From Bacteroides sp. UBA1773 (GTDB taxonomy: Bacteria > Bacteroidota > Bacteroidia > Bacteroidales > Bacteroidaceae), in contig DCGR01000020.1 in the NCBI GenBank assembly GCA_002315285.1, positions 1-11,742 on the forward strand: a stretch of DNA of 11,742 nt, written 5' to 3'. Of this stretch, positions 1-7,335 are shown piece by piece (within the stretch, counting starts at the first letter, position 1; every line of letters begins with the position of its first letter). The notes under the pieces are model-generated. The model was not told the origin of the DNA and made no database searches. It worked only from the letters and a program-made list of their open reading frames with translations. The position numbers and the translations under genes are program-made.

Positions 1-37
1 CGGTTAAATGCGGATAATCATTTTAAAATTTAGACTG

Positions 38-45
38 CAAAGTTA
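38..45 (-). promoter_or_regulatory. possible -7 box for a divergent gene left of the window
   Basis: Read on the minus strand this is TAACTTTG followed by C, which fits the Bacteroidota -7 consensus TAnnTTTG. No TTTG lies 19 to 21 bases upstream of it, so the match is only half a promoter. It would drive a gene lying left of base 1, which cannot be seen. Confidence 0.25.
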
Positions 46-77
46 ATAAAAAAGTGGGATTCTTTTTGGAAAATGTA

Positions 78-85
78 TAACTTTG
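78..85 (+). promoter_or_regulatory. candidate -7 box for ftsK
   Basis: TAACTTTG matches the Bacteroidota -7 consensus TAnnTTTG. The -33 position, 19 bases upstream, reads TGGG instead of TTTG, so the upstream half is weak. Transcription would start around base 92, leaving a short leader before the ATG at 104. If this is the promoter, the alternative TTG start at 83 would lie inside the -7 box and could not be used. Confidence 0.4.
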
Positions 86-103
86 TCGGATATTTGGATT
101 TAT

Positions 104-2653
104 ATGACACAGAATAAACAACAATTGGATGACGATGCGCTTGCATTCGAGGCTTTCAAGGCCTGGCTCAAGCAAAACTACAAAGACAAGACATGGGAAA
201 CCATTTCAGGCATAGTGGTGCTGTGTGTTGCCATATTGATGTGCATCGCTTTTTTCTCGTATTTTTCCGATGGGAAATACGACCAAAGCATATTGGAGAA
301 TGTGGCGACTAGTGAGTTGACAAAAACCGACAATGGCATCAAGAACGCCATAGGGGCAGTGGGTGCACGAATATCAGATTATTTCATCAACGACTGCTTC
401 GGGGTGTCGGCATTGTTCATCGTGATATTCCTCGGTGTGGTTGGCTTGAAGCTGCTCAGGATGTACAATGCCGTGCTATGGCAATGGTTTGTGTGTTGTG
501 TGTTCCTGTTGGCATGGGATAGCATAGCCATGCACTTCTTTTTCCAATCGCTGTTTGCCGATTCCTGCTTTTTCTATCTTGGAGGACATCATGGACTGAA
601 CGCATCGCGCTGGATAGCGAGTCAGATTGGCGACAGTGGTCTTTTCCTTTTGTTGCTCGTCAGCATGACAATATTCATGCTGTTCGCCATGCACGAACGC
701 ACGCTGACGTTTCTCAACAAGCTGTTCCAATTTCCACATACAATACAAGGTGTCTTGCAAAAGGGAACCAGCACAACGGAAAGCGAAACCACCCCTAAGA
801 GTGAAGAGAAAGAGGGAAACGCCACCGATGAAGCCACGACAGATGGCCCGAAGCCAGACACCAACAAGGAAAAGATAGTACCTGCCAATGACGACATGCC
901 TTTTGAAGTGTCGCGAGGTGAAGAAGCACCCATTGGAATTACACACGGACAGACTGAAAGGGAAAAAACCGACACTACCATTGAGCTACCAGACAACCCC
1001 AGCAAGCAAAAAGACGATTCGAGCCAAAACGATGTCGCCTTCAGTATAGAGACAAACAACACCAACATAGGAGAGAACACAGCAACCACAGAACCTGCCA
1101 CTGGTGAAGAGAAACCTGCCACTGGTGAAGAGCAAGTTGAAATGCAACCCTACAATCCACGGCTCGACCTCGAGAATTACCAATTCCCAGCACTCGACCT
1201 TCTGGCCGAAGAAAATGCACAGGACATGCAGATTGACATGGACGAGCATAAAGCCAACAAAGAACGCATCGTTCAGGTATTGCGTAGTTTTGGCATAGAA
1301 ATAGGCAGCATCAAGGCCAGTGTCGGACCTACCGTGACCCTCTATGAGATAACACTGGTGGAAGGAGTGAGAATATCGAAAGTGCGCAACCTTGAAGACG
1401 ACATAGCCCTCAGCCTGTCGGCCCTTGGCATCAGAATCATCGCGCCAATGCCAGGCAAGGGAACCATCGGCATCGAGGTGCCCAACGCAAAACCCCAAAT
1501 AGTGTCGATGCGTTCGATATTGGGCAGCAGGAAATTCCAGGAAACGACCTTCGAACTGCCATTGGCTCTTGGCAAGACCATCACCAATGAGATTTTCATG
1601 GTGGATCTGACCAAGGCGCCCCACATGCTGGTGGCTGGCGCCACCGGTATGGGCAAGTCGGTGGGACTGAATGCCATCGTCACCTCACTGCTCTACAAGA
1701 AACATCCCTCGGAGCTGAAGTTTGTCATCATCGACCCAAAGAAGGTGGAATTTTCAGTGTATGCTCCCATAGAGAACCATTATCTGGCCAAGCTTCCCGA
1801 CGTAGAAAGTGCCATCATCACCGATGTCAAGGAAGTGGAGCGCACGTTGCTCTCGCTGTGTCAGGAAATGGACACCCGCTACGACCTGCTAAAACAGGCA
1901 GGATGCAGAACCATCAAGGAATATAACGCCAAATTCGTCGCACGCCAGCTCAACCCTGAAAAAGGACATCATTTCATGCCATATATCGTGGTGGTGATTG
2001 ATGAGTTTGGCGACTTGATAATGACCGCGGGGAAAAACATCGAAACTCCCATCTGCCGAATAGCCCAGTTGGCACGTGCCGTGGGCATTCATGCCATCAT
2101 TGCCACACAACGGCCCACCACAAACATCATCACCGGCACCATCAAGGCCAACTTCCCCGCCCGCATAGCATTCCGCGTGTCGGCCATGATCGACTCACGA
2201 ATCATTCTGGACAGGCCAGGCGCACAACAGTTGATAGGGCGCGGCGACATGCTCTATCTTCAGAATGCCGACCCCGTACGTGTCCAATGCGCATTCGTAG
2301 ATACGCCTGAAGTGGAACGCATCACTTCGTTCATCCACCGGCAGCAAGGCTATCCGGAAACATTCCTGCTGCCAGAAGTTTATGACGAGAACGAAGGAGG
2401 CAGTCTGGATGTCGATATGGGACATCTCGACCCAATGTTCGAAGAGGCCGCGCAACTGGTCGTGAGCTCGCAGCAAGGCTCCACAAGCTTGATCCAACGG
2501 AAATTGTCAATAGGCTACAACCGTGCAGGCAGGCTGATGGACCAGCTGGAAAAATCGGGTGTAGTGGGACCGGCCCAAGGCAGCAAGCCGCGCGAGGTCC
2601 TAATTATGGATATGATGGAATTGGATGCAAAAATTAAAATACTGAAACAATGA
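104..2653 (+). CDS. ftsK: DNA translocase FtsK
   Basis: This is the membrane-anchored, ATP-driven double-stranded DNA pump that clears chromosome ends through the division septum and helps resolve dimers. From the ATG at 104 the protein has 849 residues. Four membrane segments are visible near residues 34-54, 100-118, 125-148 and 178-196. A low-complexity Glu/Thr/Pro linker covers about 220-355 and contains a tandem PATGEE repeat at 331-343. The motor follows, with Walker A GATGMGKS at 512-519 and Walker B VVVIDEFGD ending near 637. The C-terminal winged-helix gamma domain includes STSLIQRKLSIGYNRAGRLM. A TTG start at 83 is possible but lies in the putative -7 box, so I prefer ATG. The stop overlaps the start of the lolA-like gene, which suggests co-transcription. 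Family assignment is secure; linker length varies widely among FtsK proteins. Confidence 0.97.
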   Translation: MTQNKQQLDDDALAFEAFKAWLKQNYKDKTWETISGIVVLCVAILMCIAFFSYFSDGKYDQSILENVATSELTKTDNGIKNAIGAVGARISDYFINDCFGVSALFIVIFLGVVGLKLLRMYNAVLWQWFVCCVFLLAWDSIAMHFFFQSLFADSCFFYLGGHHGLNASRWIASQIGDSGLFLLLLVSMTIFMLFAMHERTLTFLNKLFQFPHTIQGVLQKGTSTTESETTPKSEEKEGNATDEATTDGPKPDTNKEKIVPANDDMPFEVSRGEEAPIGITHGQTEREKTDTTIELPDNPSKQKDDSSQNDVAFSIETNNTNIGENTATTEPATGEEKPATGEEQVEMQPYNPRLDLENYQFPALDLLAEENAQDMQIDMDEHKANKERIVQVLRSFGIEIGSIKASVGPTVTLYEITLVEGVRISKVRNLEDDIALSLSALGIRIIAPMPGKGTIGIEVPNAKPQIVSMRSILGSRKFQETTFELPLALGKTITNEIFMVDLTKAPHMLVAGATGMGKSVGLNAIVTSLLYKKHPSELKFVIIDPKKVEFSVYAPIENHYLAKLPDVESAIITDVKEVERTLLSLCQEMDTRYDLLKQAGCRTIKEYNAKFVARQLNPEKGHHFMPYIVVVIDEFGDLIMTAGKNIETPICRIAQLARAVGIHAIIATQRPTTNIITGTIKANFPARIAFRVSAMIDSRIILDRPGAQQLIGRGDMLYLQNADPVRVQCAFVDTPEVERITSFIHRQQGYPETFLLPEVYDENEGGSLDVDMGHLDPMFEEAAQLVVSSQQGSTSLIQRKLSIGYNRAGRLMDQLEKSGVVGPAQGSKPREVLIMDMMELDAKIKILKQ

Positions 2654-3177
2654 AACGATTCACCTTTATCATCACAGTGTTATTGGTCGCACAATTTGCC
2701 AAAGGGCAGAACAGTCCTTTCACACGAATGAAGGCACAACTCGAAAACACGCCTTTCTCCGTGAAAATAGAAGGAAGGGAAAATGACCGCATGGAAATGT
2801 ATGGACGTGCATTCCATGTGTTCACCGATGAGCTCAAACTATGGTATGACGGCAAGACCATGTGGAACCTAAAAGACGATGAGGTATATGTGAATGAACC
2901 CGACGAAACGGAGTTCATGCCTTATCAGTTGTTCGAGCCTACGAAATATGGTTTCAAAATGGAGGAAACGGACAAGAGCATCACATTCACGAAACAAGAT
3001 TTCAACGCCATCATCTGGTTTGACGATGACTGCCTGCCTGAACGCATGGAAGTGACAACACCAAGCGCGCGACTCGACTTGAAGGTAAAGGAATTGCGCA
3101 AATGCACATTCGAGCCCGACCATTTCAAACTCGACACCAAGTCACTGCCCAATGTGGAAGTGGTAGATTTAAGATAA
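2650..3177 (+). CDS. lolA: LolA-like outer membrane lipoprotein carrier
   Basis: A secreted protein of 175 residues that probably ferries lipoproteins across the periplasm to the outer membrane. It opens with a signal peptide (residues 1 to about 19, MKRFTFIITVLLVAQFAKG) with no lipobox cysteine, so the mature form should be a soluble periplasmic protein. The strand around 65-84 (LWYDGKTMWNLKDDEVYVNEP, split here by eye) has the LolA-type Gly-Lys-Thr-Met-Trp and Asp-Glu-Val-Tyr pattern. The C-terminus VEVVDLR is typical of the Bacteroidota version. The start codon overlaps the ftsK stop as ATGA, so translation is probably coupled. The protein is a little shorter than a usual LolA of about 200 residues but looks complete. 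Lipoprotein carriage is inferred from the family; a cargo cannot be deduced. Confidence 0.85.
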   Translation: MKRFTFIITVLLVAQFAKGQNSPFTRMKAQLENTPFSVKIEGRENDRMEMYGRAFHVFTDELKLWYDGKTMWNLKDDEVYVNEPDETEFMPYQLFEPTKYGFKMEETDKSITFTKQDFNAIIWFDDDCLPERMEVTTPSARLDLKVKELRKCTFEPDHFKLDTKSLPNVEVVDLR

Positions 3178-3208
3178 ACGTATCAGAAACACACGAATTG
3201 AGAACACA

Positions 3209-4144
3209 ATGGAAAAAGTAAAATGTATTATCATCGGATCGGGACCGGCTGGATATACGGCCGCCATCTATACTGGCCGTGCCAATTTGAATCCCGTACT
3301 GCTGGAAGGATTACAGCCAGGTGGTCAGCTTACCACTACGTCCGAGGTAGAGAATTTCCCTGGCTATCCGGAAGGTGTGAACGGCCAAGTGATGATGGAC
3401 GACTTGCGTGCACAAGCAGAACGTTTTGGCGTTGACATTCGTCCGAGTGTGGCTGAGAAGGTAGATTTTTCGACTCGTCCATACAAGATATGGGCCGATG
3501 ATGGGACATGCATCGAAGCTGAGACCGTCATCATCTCCACGGGAGCCACAGCGCGCTATCTGGGTCTCGACGATGAAAAGAAATATGCCGGCATGGGAGT
3601 GAGTGCTTGTGCCACCTGCGACGGATTCTTCTATCGGAAAAAGGTGGTGGCAGTGGTAGGTGGTGGCGACACAGCCTGCGAGGAAGCCATTTATCTGGCA
3701 AGTTTGGCACGTCAGGTGTATTTATTGGTGCGCAAGCCTTATCTGCGTGCCTCACAAATCATGCAGAAACGCGTATTGGAGCACCCGAAAATCAAAGTGC
3801 TGTTTGAGCACAATGCTACTGGGCTGTTTGGCGAGAACGGCGTAGAAGGCGTTCACCTGGTGAAGCGTCAAGGCGAAACCAATGAGCAGCGCTACGACTT
3901 GCCCATCGATGGGTTCTTCCTCGCCATCGGGCACAAGCCAAACTCTGACATTTTCCGTCCGTGGCTCGAGACCGATGAAATGGGTTACATCAAAGTAATT
4001 GATGGCGGCCCGCGCACATCCTTGCCAGGCGTGTATGCGGCGGGCGATGTAGCCGACCCCCGTTATCGCCAAGCCATCGTGGCTGCCGGAAGCGGATGCA
4101 AGGCAGCCCTTGAAGTGGAGAAGTTCCTGAACGAACAGGGTTAG
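3209..4144 (+). CDS. trxB: thioredoxin-disulfide reductase
   Basis: A cytoplasmic flavoenzyme that uses NADPH to reduce thioredoxin, supplying electrons for ribonucleotide reduction and disulfide repair. The 311 residues match the low-molecular-weight bacterial type. The FAD-binding GSGPAG lies at residues 10-15, the redox-active CATC at 134-137, and the NADPH-site GGGDTA at 151-156. The second FAD motif near the C-terminus is GVYAAGDV followed by RYRQAIVAAGSGC. The usual HRRxxxR NADP(H) determinant reads VRKPYLR here, still basic and consistent with binding the 2'-phosphate. The gene starts 31 bases after the lolA-like stop with no promoter in between, so it may belong to the ftsK-lolA transcript. 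A ferredoxin/flavodoxin reductase of the same fold is unlikely given the CATC motif. Confidence 0.96.
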   Translation: MEKVKCIIIGSGPAGYTAAIYTGRANLNPVLLEGLQPGGQLTTTSEVENFPGYPEGVNGQVMMDDLRAQAERFGVDIRPSVAEKVDFSTRPYKIWADDGTCIEAETVIISTGATARYLGLDDEKKYAGMGVSACATCDGFFYRKKVVAVVGGGDTACEEAIYLASLARQVYLLVRKPYLRASQIMQKRVLEHPKIKVLFEHNATGLFGENGVEGVHLVKRQGETNEQRYDLPIDGFFLAIGHKPNSDIFRPWLETDEMGYIKVIDGGPRTSLPGVYAAGDVADPRYRQAIVAAGSGCKAALEVEKFLNEQG

Positions 4145-4268
4145 CCTTCCAAAAGCCAAGTACGCTCAAAGCCATCCCAATCCTTATGTTCAAGTCATGA
4201 TGTCACCACACGCAATGACGCAGTAACGCACGACAATTCATCAAAAACAGGACCTTCAACACATATTT

Positions 4269-5762
4269 ATGAATTTACTTACACTTTATCGAATCATCGA
4301 CAAGAACAAAAACAAGGAAGAACGGCGCAATCCGTCGTTCGACTCGAATCGGGTCGTGAAATTTCTTGGCTATTTCATGGTCGTGTATTTCGCCGCATTC
4401 TTCGTGTTTCTGGGCGTGATGTTTCCCGCCATGTTCAGAGAGATCGTACCAGGGATGGAGCCATACCACATCATGAACCAAGGATTTGCCTATCTGCTCA
4501 TGCTCGACTTCCTTTCCCGGTTTCTGTATCCTTCACTCAGCAAGGACATGAAACCGTATCTGCTGCTGCCTGTGCGCAAAAGCCAACTCGTTTCTGCCTT
4601 CCTGCTACGGACTGGCCTACGGTTGATGAACCTGATGTGGATGTTTATCTTTGTGCCTTTTGCAGCGCTCACCCTGTTCAAGTTCTTTGGCATTGGCGGC
4701 ATACTGATGTATCTGATTGGCATCTGGCTACTGATTGTGATGAATAGCTTGTGGTACCAGCTTTGTCGGACGCTCATTGCCGAATCGCCTTGGGCCTACT
4801 TCTTGCCTGTAGCCGTTTTTGCCGTGCTGTTGCTGGCCGAGTTCGCCTTGCCAGGATTGCCCATCAGTCGTTTTACCATGGAACTGGGCGAAGGCTTCAT
4901 CATGGGTGAAGCATGGGCTTTTGCCGCAGTGTTGGCAGGCATCGCACTCTTTTATGTAGCCAATCTCGCCTTATATGGAAAGTATCTGTATTTGGAATTG
5001 TCGAGACACAACGACACACAAGTGAAGCATGTGCGCGAATACCGCTTTTTGGAAAAATTCGGTGAGGTTGGCGAATATCTCAAGCTGGAACTCAAGCTCG
5101 ACACCCGCAACAAAGTACCACGCAATCAACTCGTCATGGGCTTGATATTCATGATAGGATTCACAGCCGCCATTGCCTACACCAACATATACGATGGCTT
5201 CATGACCCATTACATTTGTGTGTATAACTTTGCTGTGTTTGCCGTGATGAATCTGGGACAAATCATGTCATTCGAGGGCAACTACATCGATGGACTGATG
5301 ACACGCAAGGAATCGGTTTACAGCTTGATCTGTGCCAAGTATTATCTGAATCTTATCGTATTGGTCATCCCCTTCCTGATGTTCCTCGTACCTGTATTCA
5401 ATGGGAAAATGACACTGCTGATGATTGTCTCACTGATGACCTTCACCGCTGGCTTTGTGATGTGGATGATCTTGCAGCTCACGGCGTTCAACAAAACCAC
5501 TGTACCGCTCAACGTAACCATGACAAGGAGCAAAAAGACGAACAGCCTGCCACAAATGATCGTGGTGATGGGTGCATTTGGCTTGCCCCTCCTCATCGAA
5601 AGCGGATTGAAAGTGTTGTTTGGCACCGACGGTGCCTTTATTGCCATGTTGCTGATAGGGCTGGGTTTCATCATCTCTCACCGTTGGTGGCTGAAACGCA
5701 TTTACCGACGCTTCATGAAACGTCGTTATGAAAACATGGAAAGCTTCCGTGCATGCCGTTAA
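4269..5762 (+). CDS. DUF5687-type ABC transporter permease
   Basis: A 497-residue polytopic inner-membrane protein, about 12 hydrophobic segments by eye (for example near residues 31-52, 112-139, 145-163, 176-193, 216-237, 286-306, 358-376, 382-404 and 452-470). I assign it to the DUF5687 group of Bacteroidota ABC-type membrane proteins from memory of its layout: a central YLKLELKLDTRNK block at about 270-282 between two halves of the membrane domain, then FEGNYIDGLMTRK at 335-347, and a basic tail. The ATPase gene begins 56 bases downstream on the same strand, so the two very likely form one exporter-like complex. The substrate is unknown. No promoter of the standard phylum type is visible in the 124 bases upstream. 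The existence of the gene is secure; the domain name is less so. Confidence 0.82.
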   Translation: MNLLTLYRIIDKNKNKEERRNPSFDSNRVVKFLGYFMVVYFAAFFVFLGVMFPAMFREIVPGMEPYHIMNQGFAYLLMLDFLSRFLYPSLSKDMKPYLLLPVRKSQLVSAFLLRTGLRLMNLMWMFIFVPFAALTLFKFFGIGGILMYLIGIWLLIVMNSLWYQLCRTLIAESPWAYFLPVAVFAVLLLAEFALPGLPISRFTMELGEGFIMGEAWAFAAVLAGIALFYVANLALYGKYLYLELSRHNDTQVKHVREYRFLEKFGEVGEYLKLELKLDTRNKVPRNQLVMGLIFMIGFTAAIAYTNIYDGFMTHYICVYNFAVFAVMNLGQIMSFEGNYIDGLMTRKESVYSLICAKYYLNLIVLVIPFLMFLVPVFNGKMTLLMIVSLMTFTAGFVMWMILQLTAFNKTTVPLNVTMTRSKKTNSLPQMIVVMGAFGLPLLIESGLKVLFGTDGAFIAMLLIGLGFIISHRWWLKRIYRRFMKRRYENMESFRACR

Positions 5763-5818
5763 GTCACCTCTGACATCATTATTTCGTATAATAGCAAAAA
5801 ACACAGGAGACACATATT

Positions 5819-6523
5819 ATGACAATTACAATCAACAACTTGAAAAAATGTTTTGGCAGTAAGGTAGCTGTCGATATAGATAATTACGAGGTTCACTCCG
5901 GCGACCTGCTCGGACTGGTAGGTAACAACGGTGCAGGAAAAACCACATTGTTCCGCTGCATCCTCGACCTTCTGAAAGCCGATGAAGGTTCGGTCATGAT
6001 TAATGAGTTTTGCGTATCGGAAACCGAGGAATGGAAACATTTCACAGGATCGCACATCGATGAGGGCTTCCTGATTGATTACCTCACGCCCGAAGAATAT
6101 TTTGACCTTTTAGGCAAATTCTATGGTCTCACAAAAGAAGTCATAGCCGAACGTCTCACGAAATTCGAGCGTTTCATGGGAGGCGAGATCATGGGACAGA
6201 AAAAGTATATCCGGAACTTTTCGGCAGGCAACAAGCAAAAGATAGGCATCGTATCGGCCTTGCTACATCATCCGCAGTTGGTCATCCTCGACGAACCTTT
6301 CAACTTCCTCGACCCTTCATCGCAAAGCATCATCAAACATCTGCTAAAGGAATACAACCAAGAAACCGGTGCCACAATCCTTGTGTCGAGCCACAACCTC
6401 AATCACACCGTTGACATTTGTCCACGAATCGCACTGATGGAAAGTGGCAAAATCATTCGTGACATCCAAAACATCGAAGGAAGCGCAGAGAAGGAGTTGG
6501 AAGACTATTTCAATGTGGAATAA
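5819..6523 (+). CDS. ABC transporter ATP-binding protein
   Basis: A cytoplasmic ATPase subunit of 234 residues, the normal size for a single nucleotide-binding domain of the ABC-2 export type. Walker A is GNNGAGKT at residues 35-42. The signature region is FSAGNKQKIG at 134-143, a variant of LSGGQ. Walker B is LVILDEP with Asp158 and catalytic Glu159, the D-loop is NFLDP, and the H-loop is SSHNL with His192. The Q-loop position, around GSHIDEGFL at 77-85, shows acidic residues and no glutamine. It follows the DUF5687-type permease by 56 bases and is its obvious partner. No substrate can be named. The shared hairpin at 6620-6659 lies about 100 bases downstream. Confidence 0.93.
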   Translation: MTITINNLKKCFGSKVAVDIDNYEVHSGDLLGLVGNNGAGKTTLFRCILDLLKADEGSVMINEFCVSETEEWKHFTGSHIDEGFLIDYLTPEEYFDLLGKFYGLTKEVIAERLTKFERFMGGEIMGQKKYIRNFSAGNKQKIGIVSALLHHPQLVILDEPFNFLDPSSQSIIKHLLKEYNQETGATILVSSHNLNHTVDICPRIALMESGKIIRDIQNIEGSAEKELEDYFNVE

Positions 6524-6567
6524 GTGATGAAAGGCCTATTCCCCATCCTCAACGCCAACTGAGGACT

Positions 6568-6606
6568 GGAAGCCCTCCCCCAGCCATCCCCGTAGGGAGA
6601 GGACTG
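6568..6606. repeat. GC-rich palindromic intergenic element
   Basis: An imperfect inverted repeat: CCTCCCCC at 6574-6581 pairs with GGGAGAGG at 6595-6602, seven of eight pairs, with a 13-base loop. The 8-mer GAGGACTG occurs at both sides (6561-6568 and 6599-6606). It resembles short C/G-rich palindromes I remember between genes in Bacteroidota genomes, typically with AGTCCTCCCC at one end and GGGCTTCC at the other. A partial look-alike occurs at 10999-11018. I cannot confirm copy number from one window. Confidence 0.45.
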
Positions 6607-6619
6607 ATAACCGAAAATC

Positions 6620-6659
6620 AGAAGGGTGCCTCAAGGTTTGAACCTCGTTGCACCCTTCT
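6620..6659. terminator. hairpin between convergent genes, likely bidirectional terminator
   Basis: AGAAGGGTGC at 6620-6629 pairs perfectly with GCACCCTTCT at 6650-6659. Inside the loop a second short hairpin AGGTT-TG-AACCT can form. The stem lies between the ends of the plus-strand ATPase gene and the minus-strand Spy-like gene, where a shared terminator is expected. The T-run is weak on both strands (TTCC on plus, GATTTTCGG on minus), so efficiency is uncertain. Confidence 0.65.
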
Positions 6660-6694
6660 TCCGTGTTGACATTGATTATATAAAATGATTCTAA

Positions 6695-7243
6695 TTAGAA
6701 TCCGCCACCAAAGCCGCCGCCGCCGAAGCCGCCGCCGCCACCAAAGCCACCGCCTCCACCGAAGCCACCACGCGGACCACCGCTCATGTTTCCACGACGA
6801 CGCTGTCCTTGACCATTACCATTGCCCTCCTCACCACGGGGTTGCATCAACACCGTTTGAATTTGCTTAGGCGTAAGGATTTTCTTGAATTCGTCGTAGT
6901 ATTTTTCTTTCAGTTCCACATTGGCACGCTCCTGTTTCATCTGGGCCTTCATCATGGCCTCAACCTGAGCATCAGTAAGTTCTTCACCCTTATTTTCACG
7001 CATCGAGCGCATCACTTCACGCATCTCTGCCGATCCTGCCTGTCTTTCGGAAAGATACTGCTGATACATTTCCTTGAACTTAGCAGCTGTTTCATCGTCA
7101 AGCTTCAACGTCTTGACCATCTTCTTTACCTGCCGATCCTGAATTTTTTGCATGTCCTCAGCACTCGGTCCTTCTTGTGCCTGTACGCCACCAAGACCTA
7201 CAAGCAACAACAATGTAATGTAAACAATCTTTTTCATATCCAT
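6695..7243 (-). CDS. Spy/CpxP-like secreted protein with glycine-rich tail
   Basis: A 182-residue exported protein of unknown specific role. A signal peptide spans residues 1 to about 22 (KIVYITLLLLVGLGGVQA core), with no lipobox. The middle, residues 28-135, is charged and helical and contains two LTxxQ-type motifs, LTDAQ at 89-93 and LTPKQ at 123-127, the hallmark of Spy/CpxP periplasmic chaperones and stress sensors. Residues 137-182 form a low-complexity tail: Gly/Asn/Gln, then RRRG, PRGG and repeated GGGGF units ending in Phe. This tail is not part of a standard Spy protein. Met1 and Met3 are both plausible starts. It converges with the ABC transporter genes and follows the AlkZ-like gene after 92 bases. 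A chaperone role is inferred from the motif only. Confidence 0.8.
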   Translation of the reverse strand: MDMKKIVYITLLLLVGLGGVQAQEGPSAEDMQKIQDRQVKKMVKTLKLDDETAAKFKEMYQQYLSERQAGSAEMREVMRSMRENKGEELTDAQVEAMMKAQMKQERANVELKEKYYDEFKKILTPKQIQTVLMQPRGEEGNGNGQGQRRRGNMSGGPRGGFGGGGGFGGGGGFGGGGFGGGF

Positions 7244-7335
7244 TTTGTTTTAAAAGATAATGATTTTCTCAACTTCTTCCTTTTGACCATTCATAAATGG
7301 AAAAGTTTAAGGACATTCATAAAAAAACGAAGAAA

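Noticed and set aside
83..103. TTG start giving a seven-residue N-terminal extension of FtsK
   Set aside because: It lies within the likely -7 box, and an ATG at 104 gives a normal charged N-terminus before the first membrane segment.
476..1624. Several long minus-strand reading frames opposite ftsK
   Set aside because: They are antisense to a well-conserved coding region, have no recognisable domain or promoter, and overlap each other.
4145..4268. Possible promoter or terminator between trxB and the DUF5687-type gene
   Set aside because: The best -7 candidate, TATGTTCA at 4185-4192, mismatches the consensus and has no TTTG upstream; no stable hairpin with a T-run was found.
5785..5793. TATAAT-like sequence before the ABC ATPase gene
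   Set aside because: Bacteroidota housekeeping promoters use TAnnTTTG, not TATAAT, and the gene is probably co-transcribed with the permease.
6695..6790. GCC/CCG-rich repeat tract as a CRISPR or microsatellite locus
   Set aside because: It encodes the in-frame Gly-rich tail of the Spy-like protein; there are no spacers or palindromic repeats.
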